A stretch of DNA of 64,000 bases from NCBI RefSeq assembly GCF_015680235.1, contig NZ_JADLJL010000006.1, positions 99,742 to 163,741 of the forward strand, read 5' to 3'. This document shows, in pieces, positions 9,450-17,209 of this stretch. The stretch's first letter is position 1; each line of letters opens with the position of its first letter. This DNA is from Pseudomonas guariconensis (GTDB lineage Bacteria > Pseudomonadota > Gammaproteobacteria > Pseudomonadales > Pseudomonadaceae). The translations under genes were made by a program, and so were the position numbers. A model generated the notes under the pieces. That model was not told the DNA's origin. It ran no database searches and worked only from the letters and a program-made list of their open reading frames with translations.

Positions 9450-9735
9450 CGTCCGCCGCTTTACCGCCGCTTTCACTCCGCCGTAGCGCAACGCTTCAGG
9501 GGCACCGTTGAGTTCACCGTTTGGCGAACCGTGGGATTACCCCCAGGCGCTACGCACCAAGGATTGAGGGCAGCGGCAACAACCTGCGCCGCGAAGAGAG
9601 CCAAGGAGAACCCCAAGGCCGACCAGTTTCCCGGTCAACAACTGCAAGCCCGATTTCAAGTCATGTTTAAAGAGCACCTGGATGGTCACATCCAGCGAGT
9701 GCATATTTATCAAAACAAGCGAAGCGGCAGCAACT
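9450..9735 (-). ncRNA. Candidate retron msr-msd RNA (boundaries approximate)
   Basis: On the RT strand this gene-free stretch is dense in stems: CTGGATG/CATCCAG closed outside by GCAC/GTGC, GACCGG-GAAA-CTGGTC, a GTTCGCC-AAAC-GGTGAAC hairpin, and the long-range pair CGTAGCGC/GCGCTACG. Outermost, GCTGCCGCTTC near 9731 can pair with GAAAGCGGC near 9470, a candidate a1/a2 stem. Just outside lies a perfect 10-bp hairpin at 9428-9449. Position upstream of a retron RT supports an ncRNA, but no covariation could be tested. Confidence 0.4.
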
Positions 9736-10121
9736 CATAATTGTGACTAAAAATATCGCCACTAAATAGCCAATTTATTGGCTGATTAAAAGTCAAAAAA
9801 TTGATTAGGCCCACGTATCAAGAGACAGATCGCATTTATTAGCAGTCACTTCTCGGGTCTGTTGAGGCTTGGGTCTGCCATACATGATCAGCGACCTCCC
9901 TGACTGGTAGCGCTCACCGTTGCCTGCGCCCATTCGACGCACTCGTCCAGCTTCCGTGAAAACGGCACACAATTGGATCCAAGGTACTTGCAGCCTGAAG
10001 CGAAGCGCATTATGTTGTGCCCAGCCACCGACCAAAACACCGCATGATGTGGTTCCTCTAAAGTGGCTTGCGACCTACCGAACACCTCGTACCTCACATT
10101 GTTGAACGCAGGAGATTCCGT

Positions 10122-10256
10122 ATGACAGATCGTCGCCCTATCAACCCGAACGTCAACGTCCCGAAGCCAGGCGGTGGTGAGCAGCCTCGCTCTCGCAACA
10201 AAGACGGGCAAATCCGCGACAAGCGCAGCGACGCTGGGAAACCTCGCGGGAAGTAG
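10122..10256 (+). CDS. Small basic disordered protein
   Basis: 44 residues, rich in Pro, Gly, Arg, Lys, Asn and Asp, with a KPGGG core and no hydrophobic segment, so probably unfolded alone. A clear CAGGAG ribosome site stands before the ATG, and a perfect 9-bp hairpin follows the stop, so it looks like a complete single-gene unit. It is transcribed away from the retron genes. Function unknown. Confidence 0.6.
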   Translation: MTDRRPINPNVNVPKPGGGEQPRSRNKDGQIRDKRSDAGKPRGK

Positions 10257-10265
10257 TGTCATTGG

Positions 10266-10293
10266 GTCAGCAGCGTATCCCTAGGCTGCTGAC
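10266..10293 (+). terminator. Hairpin after the 44-aa gene
   Basis: Perfect inverted repeat GTCAGCAGC/GCTGCTGAC with a 10-nt loop, 9 nt after the stop. There is no T-run, so it may terminate inefficiently or protect the mRNA end. Confidence 0.5.
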
Positions 10294-10444
10294 CTGCTCC
10301 CCCCGGCTGCAGGTACTCCCCTCTCCAATAGTCGCGAACTAACGTGATCTTAGAATCACTCCAGGTTATCCAGGATGTCCGGCCAGATGCCTCTGAGAAC
10401 GGTCACTTGGGCTATTGACCTCAATAGGCCGCACCCCTTGATTG

Positions 10445-11116
10445 TCAACCCTGCATCGTCTGGTAGCGGATCAACGACCTTGCCCAGAGATCTCCTTTCA
10501 CAGCCGCCTTATGTACAGACGAGGGACTGGTAGCCAACCACTTCCCGAGTTTGGGCTTCACGAGTGGCTTCGCCATACGGACCACACAGGCCTCCAAGAA
10601 GGGCGTCATCTTCTCTCTGATATGTGGATCTAGGTACGAGGACTCAGATGACGCACAGCGCGTTGTTTCGCGGTATCTGAGCCCTTTGGGTAGAGCATAC
10701 TGCCTCCCCCAGTAGATTGCCGGCATTTCGCTTGCAGGGTAACTCGACTCGGTGGGTAGGTAGTAAGTCCCGAGGTCTATGATCGCTCCTTCGAGCTCCA
10801 CCCAGAAGTGAGAGACAGGCTCATTGGGCGAGCCATAGCCTTGGAGCGTGGCGTCACGCCCATCCTTCGATATGACAAAAGCCAAGAAATCTCCGCCGAC
10901 AATCTCCGGCTTGTAACCCATTCCCTCAAGGAGCCGGTGAATACCAAAGGACGCATACATGCACCGCTTGTGGTAGTCGTCAGGGAATTGGCTTCGGAGG
11001 CACTTATCCACCACATATAGCACACGCTCGATCACTCCTACATCGCTCAAAGCTACATCCTCATATGCGTCATGAACCAAGAAATGTACATTGCGCCCGT
11101 GCAACATCCGGAGCAA
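10445..11116 (-). CDS. DUF2026-like putative cysteine hydrolase
   Basis: 223 residues. Residues about 50-120 read like a transglutaminase/papain-type core: a Cys at the start of a helix (RCMYASFGIHRLL), then SHFWVELEG (His), then IDLGTYYLP (Asp), in the order Cys-His-Asp. This resembles DUF2026 proteins as I remember them. The N-terminus is uncertain (TTG 11116 or ATG 11107, no good ribosome site). Within a defence island it could be an effector protease or an unrelated hydrolase. Confidence 0.65.
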   Translation of the reverse strand: MLRMLHGRNVHFLVHDAYEDVALSDVGVIERVLYVVDKCLRSQFPDDYHKRCMYASFGIHRLLEGMGYKPEIVGGDFLAFVISKDGRDATLQGYGSPNEPVSHFWVELEGAIIDLGTYYLPTESSYPASEMPAIYWGRQYALPKGLRYRETTRCASSESSYLDPHIREKMTPFLEACVVRMAKPLVKPKLGKWLATSPSSVHKAAVKGDLWARSLIRYQTMQG

Positions 11117-11940
11117 AAAACAGGGCAGCTTCTAGCACCGCGCAAGAGAAAATTCCACGATTGCTGAAGCGTCAAGCCCCCCCGTTGAGGGTTGCATCTG
11201 ATGCTCCCACCCTCAAAAAAACCCATGTTTGTGACATCCATCACAAATTTGAGCAGGATATCAAATTCTGCCCTGCAAAATTTTTTTGAAGATGGAGTAT
11301 TAGAGACCCATAGAACAGCGGGATCTCCATGCCACCGTTTTTCTGGGATCGGGTTGGACGCTAAGGCGCATGCTTTTCTGGTGTTTGCTTTAGGCTCAAA
11401 AAGATCGGCCAGGTCAACTTGCCCTTCTCTGCCCCTTGGAGCATGGAGGAAATCGCGCCTTTCGGTAGCATCAGCTGTCGCTGCTTTTAACCTTTGACTT
11501 CAAAGATCTATCGTTCTTGATTTTTTTTGACATGCGGTCGGAAAGTGTTTAGTCAGGGTTAGCCAAACCGGGACGCTCTACCCCAAAAGGTCTTCGACTA
11601 GCATCTCCGAGGCGGCCCCATTCTCCAGGAGCTGCCGCTGCAGCCCTATGCACAGATGCTGGCGCAGCCGTGATCGCATTTCTATGTGACAGCCATGATC
11701 AAAAAAGTGGACGTTTCTTCGCAGGCTTACCTGGAGCGACGTCAGCAATGCAACATAGCCTTGAGAGCTTATACACGCCGGGGTCAATCGAGCGATCGCA
11801 TCCATACCGGGGCTGCGCCTGTATTGATCGAACAGGTCATTCAGGGATGGCCGACAGATCCGCGCGATAAGCCCCGACAGCCGTTTCCCAGACCAAGCGC
11901 TCAATGCCCCTGGCCGTTTAGTGTGCACCTTCCCTACACA
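11117..11940. other. Gene-poor stretch between the DUF2026-like gene and CBASS
   Basis: No gene here can be supported. It contains a hairpin with 8-bp arms TTGAGGGT/ACCCTCAA (11185-11216), a CRP/Vfr-like palindrome (11229-11246) and a TTGACA hexamer at 11528. The frame at 11578-11928 on the minus strand follows the CD-NTase by 12 nt, but its composition is unconvincing. Confidence 0.6.
11229..11246. promoter_or_regulatory. CRP/Vfr-like palindrome
   Basis: TTGTGA-N6-TCACAA is a perfect two-fold match to the CRP-family half-site TGTGA. It lies 113-130 nt upstream of the DUF2026-like gene start. Binding by the host's Vfr/Crp is an inference from the consensus. Confidence 0.5.
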
Positions 11941-13065
11941 TTAAATATACAACTGCATCACCGCGTTGCGGCTTTCCTGCAAGCCGGGCTTGAGCTGGAG
12001 TCTCAGCGCATAACTCTGCTCCTTTGCGACCTCACGCATCAGCTCATCCATGGCACTCGACACCGCAAGCAAGCCGTCAAACTTGTCCTCTGTGTCGAAG
12101 ATAGCGCGGGAACCGTCAGGCACGCGCAACCGCCTGGCCTCGTCCTTGTAAATCCAGAGGTAATCCAGGTAGCGCTGTGTCTCTGCCAGGATCGCTAACT
12201 CGTACACATAGCCAGCAGTCAGGTGCCCCATGTTGGCGTGGTACATGATCGAGGCAAGGTCGAAGCTGGAGAGGTTAACTGACCGCCCCTCCGCCTCCAG
12301 CTCAGCCTTGACGTTCTTGCAGAGCCGGATCGATTTTCTGAGACCACCGAGTGTGGAGCCACAGCGATCCGTGATTTTCTTGATATGCAGGAACGGCCAG
12401 TTGTTGATCGTGGACATCTTGTGAGCGTTCAGAATCGTGACCGCACGATCATGCTTTTGTCGTGACGATTGATAGGCCGCAGTGTCGTACCAGTGCGCCG
12501 GCACAACGTCGACAGGTCGAGCGAGAGAGGCACCGTAGATTTTCACGGCCTTGGCACCCTTGGCATCCACGGTGGCCGAAGGAAACGCGGCGCGCAGCGC
12601 TCGCTCTGTTTCCCAACGCAAAGCACTCAACACCCCCACTGACGTCTTACCCGGGGTCGCCGAGTAATACCCGGTTCCTGCATTCATGCCGTTGGTATCA
12701 TAGATCAGGAAACCGCCATCAAGGATCAGCAGATCGACGTCACTCACACCACGGATGTGAACGTTGAGCGGCACAGAACCCTGCAGCTCGAACGCAACGC
12801 CTCCACCCACACGCTTTTCCAATTGATTGCGAACGCGCTCAGCGGTTTCAAGACTGATCCTCGTGTAGGTGGGATCGACTTCCTGCATTGCACCCAATGC
12901 GAAGGTGGTGTGCGGCTTGTCGCGTGCTCGATTCTCCCAAGCCTCCTGGTTCCGGCTACGGTTGACGATGAATTCCTTGGCATCCTGGGTGACCACGCTT
13001 GCCCGGTCGAGACCCGAACGACGAGAGCGCAGCCGGCTAATCCTTTCGTTAACTCCGTTGCTCAT
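11941..13065 (-). CDS. CBASS CD-NTase (cGAS/DncV-like nucleotidyltransferase)
   Basis: 374 residues. The polymerase-beta-type active site reads G96-S97 followed by D109-V-D111, with the third acidic residue at D186 (RPVDVVP). An all-alpha C-terminal half follows, as in CD-NTases. By family it senses phage infection and makes a cyclic oligonucleotide that triggers the partner effector. The start overlaps the end of the Cap15-like gene by 17 nt, so the pair is translationally coupled. No Cap2/Cap3 or HORMA/TRIP13 genes are present, so this is a minimal type I arrangement. The nucleotide product cannot be predicted. Confidence 0.88.
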   Translation of the reverse strand: MSNGVNERISRLRSRRSGLDRASVVTQDAKEFIVNRSRNQEAWENRARDKPHTTFALGAMQEVDPTYTRISLETAERVRNQLEKRVGGGVAFELQGSVPLNVHIRGVSDVDLLILDGGFLIYDTNGMNAGTGYYSATPGKTSVGVLSALRWETERALRAAFPSATVDAKGAKAVKIYGASLARPVDVVPAHWYDTAAYQSSRQKHDRAVTILNAHKMSTINNWPFLHIKKITDRCGSTLGGLRKSIRLCKNVKAELEAEGRSVNLSSFDLASIMYHANMGHLTAGYVYELAILAETQRYLDYLWIYKDEARRLRVPDGSRAIFDTEDKFDGLLAVSSAMDELMREVAKEQSYALRLQLKPGLQESRNAVMQLYI

Positions 13066-13693
13066 TCTTCTTTCTCAGCTCCATTCGACCGTACGTAGGC
13101 CGCCCATAACCATTGAAATAGTCGCCAGAGGCGGTATCCAGCGTTTTTGAGAACAACAGGTTTGCACTACCTTGATGCCCCCTGAGCACGGGCTCTCCGG
13201 GCCTAGGTTCATTTTTGTAGTTGTAAAGCAGCGTGTAGCCATCCGCTTCATCAAACGCCAAGGCTGCAGTGATGCTGTAAGAGGACGACTGCGCTGTCTT
13301 GAGCCGCACACGGATCTTGTCCCAAGATTGCGTGATGTTCACAACCGCATGCCAAGTGAAACGGACGTTGCCCTCATCATCAAGCGTGGTACCCGTGCAC
13401 TCCCATTCGCCCGAGAGATCAGGCACTTTGAGAAATCTAACCGCCCATGGCCACTTCCATACCGCACGACTGAAAGCCGCGTACAAAACGGTGAAGACGA
13501 CACCCGCTCCGATGAGCGACATCAGCGTAGGTGGGACATTGACGTTCAGGTTGAAGTGCTTTGCCAGATCAACAAGTGTGAGCACCACAAACACCAGTGC
13601 TGCAGAGACGCTGCTTGCGAGCAGTGTGATGTAGCGGCCAATGACAGCTCGGTTTATGCCGCCGAGCAGGCTGTACTCATGCTCATGCACCAT
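13049..13693 (-). CDS. Cap15-like CBASS effector (2TM + beta-barrel)
   Basis: 214 residues. Two N-terminal membrane helices (about 20-42 and 56-75) are followed by a beta-rich domain (about 92-210) starting LSGEWEC and containing HQGSANL and GRPTYGRMEL, the pattern of SMODS-associated 2TM-beta (Cap15) effectors. By family, binding of the cyclic nucleotide to the barrel drives oligomerisation and inner-membrane disruption, killing the infected cell. It is first in the pair; ATG 13693 has a weak ribosome site. Confidence 0.85.
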   Translation of the reverse strand: MVHEHEYSLLGGINRAVIGRYITLLASSVSAALVFVVLTLVDLAKHFNLNVNVPPTLMSLIGAGVVFTVLYAAFSRAVWKWPWAVRFLKVPDLSGEWECTGTTLDDEGNVRFTWHAVVNITQSWDKIRVRLKTAQSSSYSITAALAFDEADGYTLLYNYKNEPRPGEPVLRGHQGSANLLFSKTLDTASGDYFNGYGRPTYGRMELRKKNEQRS

Positions 13694-13774
13694 GGCTCGA
13701 CCATCCGGTTTACGAGAAAAGCGTTGATAGATAAATCGGTTTACTAGCTTGACGGAAAGCAGTTGGCATGCGGC

Positions 13775-14118
13775 CTACAGCGCTTGCTCTTCAGACTCGA
13801 CCAGCGCCTGCAGCTTCGCCACCTCATCGCCTTCACCCAAGGCGAAAAGGGTATGGCTGATCCCCACCCCACAGTTTCTTGAAGATAGCTCTCACGCTTC
13901 GCCAGCGTTAGCACTTCCTGAGATGTTGGAAAGTGCTTCAACAGTTGCCGCACAGTCGCTTTGACATCTTCAGGAAGTCGCGAATCCTGGCTGAGGTTCT
14001 TCAGGAATTGACGAGTGGCAACGGTGGCGATTGTACGCACTCCAGTAACCAGAGGCTGCGGCCACACATGACCGCACACTGCTGATGGGAGGCTATTGTA
14101 CTCGACCGCCACAATCAC
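13775..14118 (-). pseudogene. Frameshifted small gene, BPSL0761-like
   Basis: The frame from 14118 contains a segment like the BPSL0761 family of short proteins (TRQFLKNLSQ, then LPEDV...LLKHFPTSQEV). Near 13867, at runs of G, the coding pattern switches frame: the second frame continues FALGEGDEVAKLQALVESEE and stops at 13775, while the first becomes Arg/Trp/Cys-rich. One base is therefore probably lost or gained. The true start may be the GTG at 14040. Function unknown. Confidence 0.5.
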
Positions 14119-14301
14119 ACGCCGCCCTGAAGCAAGATAAACAGCCCACTTTGCCCCTTTCTGGGCATATTATTTTTAACTTGGTGTGCGATTGGCGATC
14201 GCCACGTTCCTCCAGGCGTCTTTTAAGGAACGCAGCAATGCCAGCGTGACCTGGAAGGGATGACCTGCCAATGATCCACGAGCAACAGCAAGGACAATTC
14301 G

Positions 14302-14676
14302 ATGTATCAGGTCTTTATCAATGACGACGCCGACGTAGAGGTCGATGAGTTCCTCAAATTACTGCGAGCGCACCATGTCGTAGTCTTGAATGCCTTCATG
14401 CGGGTACAAGCGCGCGACATGAGAAAGCTGGCCAGCGACGCCATCAAGAATTGGAATGGTACCGGCCCGCATGTTCACCTCTTCGATTTCGAGCTCCCAA
14501 TCAACGGTGAACGGTGGTTCGCCCCAACCTTCACCCATTCCACCCGCAACCTGTTGACCATCGACCAAACCCACAGGCTGGTTGAGCGGGCTGTGTTGAA
14601 ATGGGTAGAGCGAGGGATGGCGAACAACTTCCTATACACCAACAGAACAGAACTCGAAGCTGAGCGTGAGGACTGA
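14302..14676 (+). CDS. Hypothetical protein at the right end of the island
   Basis: 124 residues with balanced composition and no membrane segment; an AGGA ribosome site lies 7 nt before the ATG. The N-terminus is acidic (NDDADVEVDEF), and the C-terminal helix is charged. No family was recognised. It is transcribed towards the cynR remnant. Confidence 0.6.
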   Translation: MYQVFINDDADVEVDEFLKLLRAHHVVVLNAFMRVQARDMRKLASDAIKNWNGTGPHVHLFDFELPINGERWFAPTFTHSTRNLLTIDQTHRLVERAVLKWVERGMANNFLYTNRTELEAERED

Positions 14677-14814
14677 CCTGCAACTACTTAGCGCGAGATC
14701 ATAGTCAATCCAGACCAGCCGTGAGCAACGAACCTTCGATCATCTTCCGAGGTTGTGGGCGGCTAGATTCGGGCGTCCCAGGTCTCTTTGGCTGCACGCT
14801 TGGTGGCGCCTTCT

Positions 14815-15493
14815 GCGTTTCGAGCTCGAAGAGGACAAGCGCGCCATCCATGACGTCGCCGACCTGAGCCGTGGTGCGCTGCGGGTAGCCGTGACGCCGA
14901 CCTTCACCACCTACCTGATCGGCCCGCTGGTGGAGGCCTTTCATCGCCGCCACCCCAACATCACCCTGACCTTGCGCGAAATCGCCCAGGAACACATGGA
15001 AGCGCTGTTGCTGGCCGATGAGCTGGATGTAGGGATCGCATTCGACCCCGTGCATGCCCAGGACATCGCGGCGCAGCGGCTGTTGGTCGAGAGCCTGGCG
15101 TTGGTGGTCGGCGAGGCCCCCCCCTTGGCCAAGCACCGTCGTGTCTCGCGACAGGCGCTGGACGCAGAATCTCTGGTGCTGCTGAGCGGCGAATTCGCCA
15201 CCCGCGAGCAGATCGACCGCTACTTCCGCGAGCAGGGCGTACGCCCACGGGTGGCGATGGAGGCCAACGCCATCGGGGCGGTGATCGAGGTGGTGCGCCG
15301 CACGACACTGTCGACCTTGCTGCCGGCCAACCTCGCCAACGCTCATGCCGACCTCACCGCCCTGGACCTGGAGCCGCTGCACCTGCAGCGCACGGCGGTG
15401 CTCATGCAGCGCAAGGGCGCCTACCAGACAGCCGCCGCGCGTGCCTTCATCGAGGTGGCGATGCAGGTGGCAACGGCATTGCAGGAGGTGTGA
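14815..15493 (+). pseudogene. cynR: cynR remnant (LysR-type regulator lacking its DNA-binding half)
   Basis: About 225 residues match the linker and effector-binding domain of CynR, the cyanate-responsive LysR activator (KRAIHDVADLSRGALRVAVTP, FATREQID, RRTTLSTLLPA). The roughly 75-80 N-terminal residues with the helix-turn-helix are missing, and the sequence before 14815 does not resemble any LysR gene. No cynT or cynS is visible. This break marks the right border of the accessory region that begins at tRNA-Gly. Confidence 0.85.
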
Positions 15494-15653
15494 GCACAGT
15501 CAACAAAAAGGGCATGCCCCGCACTCGACGAAGCATGCCCAAGAGCGGCATCTACGGCGAAGGCCGGCCGGGCGATTGCACGGAGGCTGTCCCGCACAAG
15601 GTGCCCGGCATGCTAAAGTCCCCGCGTTTCTCGCCCAGCCTAATGGACTCATC

Positions 15654-16670
15654 ATGCCCGCTCTCGATGCCCACTTGCCCGCCTGGCAGGTGCTCAACGA
15701 CCGCCACCCCTGTTCTGCCCTGCTGCTGGGCAACGGCGCCAGCCGCGCCTTGTGGAAGCCGTTCGGTTACTTCTCGTTGTTCGAGGAGGCCCAGCGGGTC
15801 CGTCACAAGGCACTGGGCGTAAGCGACCAGGCGCTGTTCAAGGCCTTGGGTACCGAGCTGTTCGAGCCGGTCCTGAGTATCCTCAACACCACCGTGCGTG
15901 CCAATGCCGCGCTGGCGATCAACTCCACCGCACCGCTGAACCGCTACTACTCGATCAAGGAAGCCCTGATCCACGCCATACGCGCCGTGCACCTGCCCTG
16001 GGCGCGGGTGCCAGGTAATACGCTGGCGACGATCAACCAGGCGCTACGCGACTATCGCAACGTCTACACCAGCAACTATGACCTGGTGCTGCCCTGGGCC
16101 ATGCAGCAAGCGCCCGAAGGCTTCGCCGCACTGTTCGACGAACAGGGCTTCTTCGACGTGCGTCGTACTGCAGGCGAAGGGACACGGGTCGTCCACCTGC
16201 ACGGTGGCCTGCACTTGCTCAAACTGCCCGACGGCACCACGCGCCTGCGCAGCGCCGAGTGCAGCGAACTGCTCGATGGGTTTGCCGTGAACATCCCCGG
16301 CGAGGTGCCGCTGTTCGTCAATGAAAGCCGCAGCGAAGAAAAACTGCGCGCCATTCGCGCGTCGGACTACCTGTCGTGGGGGCTGGGGAAACTGGCCGAG
16401 GAACGCGAAGGCCTGTGCCTGTTCGGCCAGCATCTGGACGCCAGCGACCAGCACCTGCTCGATGCCATCCGTCAGGCTCGGCCAAGGCATTTGTCGATTG
16501 CCATCCGGCCGCTGAGCGAAGCATCGGTCATCAACCAGAAGCAACATTTCGTTCAGCGGTTTGCCGACATGCCGGAAACGGAGCTGCATTTCTTCGATGC
16601 CAGCAGCCATCCGCTGGGTAGCCCGGAATTGGCGATCGAGGTACCCGCGGATTACATGCAGCGGCGGTAA
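15654..16670 (+). CDS. DUF4917 family protein (SIR2-like fold suspected)
   Basis: 338 residues. The N-terminal Rossmann-like strand-loop SALLLGNGASRALW and a later VVHLHGGLHLL resemble SIR2-like/DUF4917 proteins found in many pseudomonads. The start at 15654 is the first ATG giving this N-terminus; the same frame is open upstream across the cynR remnant but is not coding there. A role in defence has been suggested for SIR2-like folds, but nothing here proves one. Confidence 0.78.
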   Translation: MPALDAHLPAWQVLNDRHPCSALLLGNGASRALWKPFGYFSLFEEAQRVRHKALGVSDQALFKALGTELFEPVLSILNTTVRANAALAINSTAPLNRYYSIKEALIHAIRAVHLPWARVPGNTLATINQALRDYRNVYTSNYDLVLPWAMQQAPEGFAALFDEQGFFDVRRTAGEGTRVVHLHGGLHLLKLPDGTTRLRSAECSELLDGFAVNIPGEVPLFVNESRSEEKLRAIRASDYLSWGLGKLAEEREGLCLFGQHLDASDQHLLDAIRQARPRHLSIAIRPLSEASVINQKQHFVQRFADMPETELHFFDASSHPLGSPELAIEVPADYMQRR

Positions 16671-17209
16671 GCCACCCTGATTCTATCTACCGACATTCCC
16701 ACTGCATTGATAATGTCTCATGAGCAACTGTTTTAACAGTCTGTGGCACACTGCCCTGAATATCCATCAAGGTGCATGCAGCGATGGTCAGGCACCAAGC
16801 CATCACTAAGTAGCATGTTAGCCGCCATCCATCGCGGCATTATCACCGTAACATCCTAGTCGTTTATCAAGCTGATCTGGTCAGACCCAGTGCCTATGCA
16901 TTCGCTTTGGGCTCTACGTATTTTCTTGCCTCGACTCATCCTGCAGGACATGTGCTTGATCGCACCCACAAACACTGAACATTTAAAATCGCCCCCACCC
17001 GCCATAAATAAGAAACTCCCTACAAAATTTTAGGCCCCATCTGTAGTCCCGCGCTGAAATTACAATAGCCCTCCCGAAAAGCGTTGACCCATTTTGCCTC
17101 CTACTGTTTTATCTGGCTCACACATTGCCTGAGCAGTCTCACAAGCAATGCACCATAAAGTTCGAACCGCTCACACGCATTCACGACTAAAACCAAACAG
17201 AGCCAGCAG
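16671..17209. other. AT-rich gene-free stretch before the homospermidine operon
   Basis: 540 nt without a supportable gene. Base composition falls abruptly compared with the upstream core genes, marking the left edge of a second foreign segment. The only clear signal is the sigma-70-type promoter at 17084-17112. Confidence 0.6.
17084..17112 (+). promoter_or_regulatory. Candidate sigma-70 promoter of the homospermidine operon
   Basis: TTGACC (-35), 17 nt, TTTTAT (-10), about 90 nt before the first start codon. Inferred from consensus only. Confidence 0.5.

Noticed and set aside
9500..9735. Group II intron around the RT
   Set aside because: No domain V-like hairpin, no maturase domain, and the RT has retron-specific motifs.
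9805..9885. 26-codon minus-strand frame with a GGGAGG site, upstream of the candidate ncRNA
   Set aside because: Good ribosome site but too short to support without homology.
11578..11928. 116-codon frame just after the CD-NTase on the same strand (GTG start)
   Set aside because: Position suggests a third CBASS gene, but composition (Arg/Cys/Leu-rich, no domain) is unconvincing; kept only as a possibility.
11686..12198. 170-codon plus-strand frame with a TTGACA upstream
   Set aside because: Its second half is antisense to the CD-NTase and no good start signal exists.
7221..14830. Direct repeat of the tRNA-Gly 3' end (attR) or an integrase gene
   Set aside because: Looked for near both borders; none seen.
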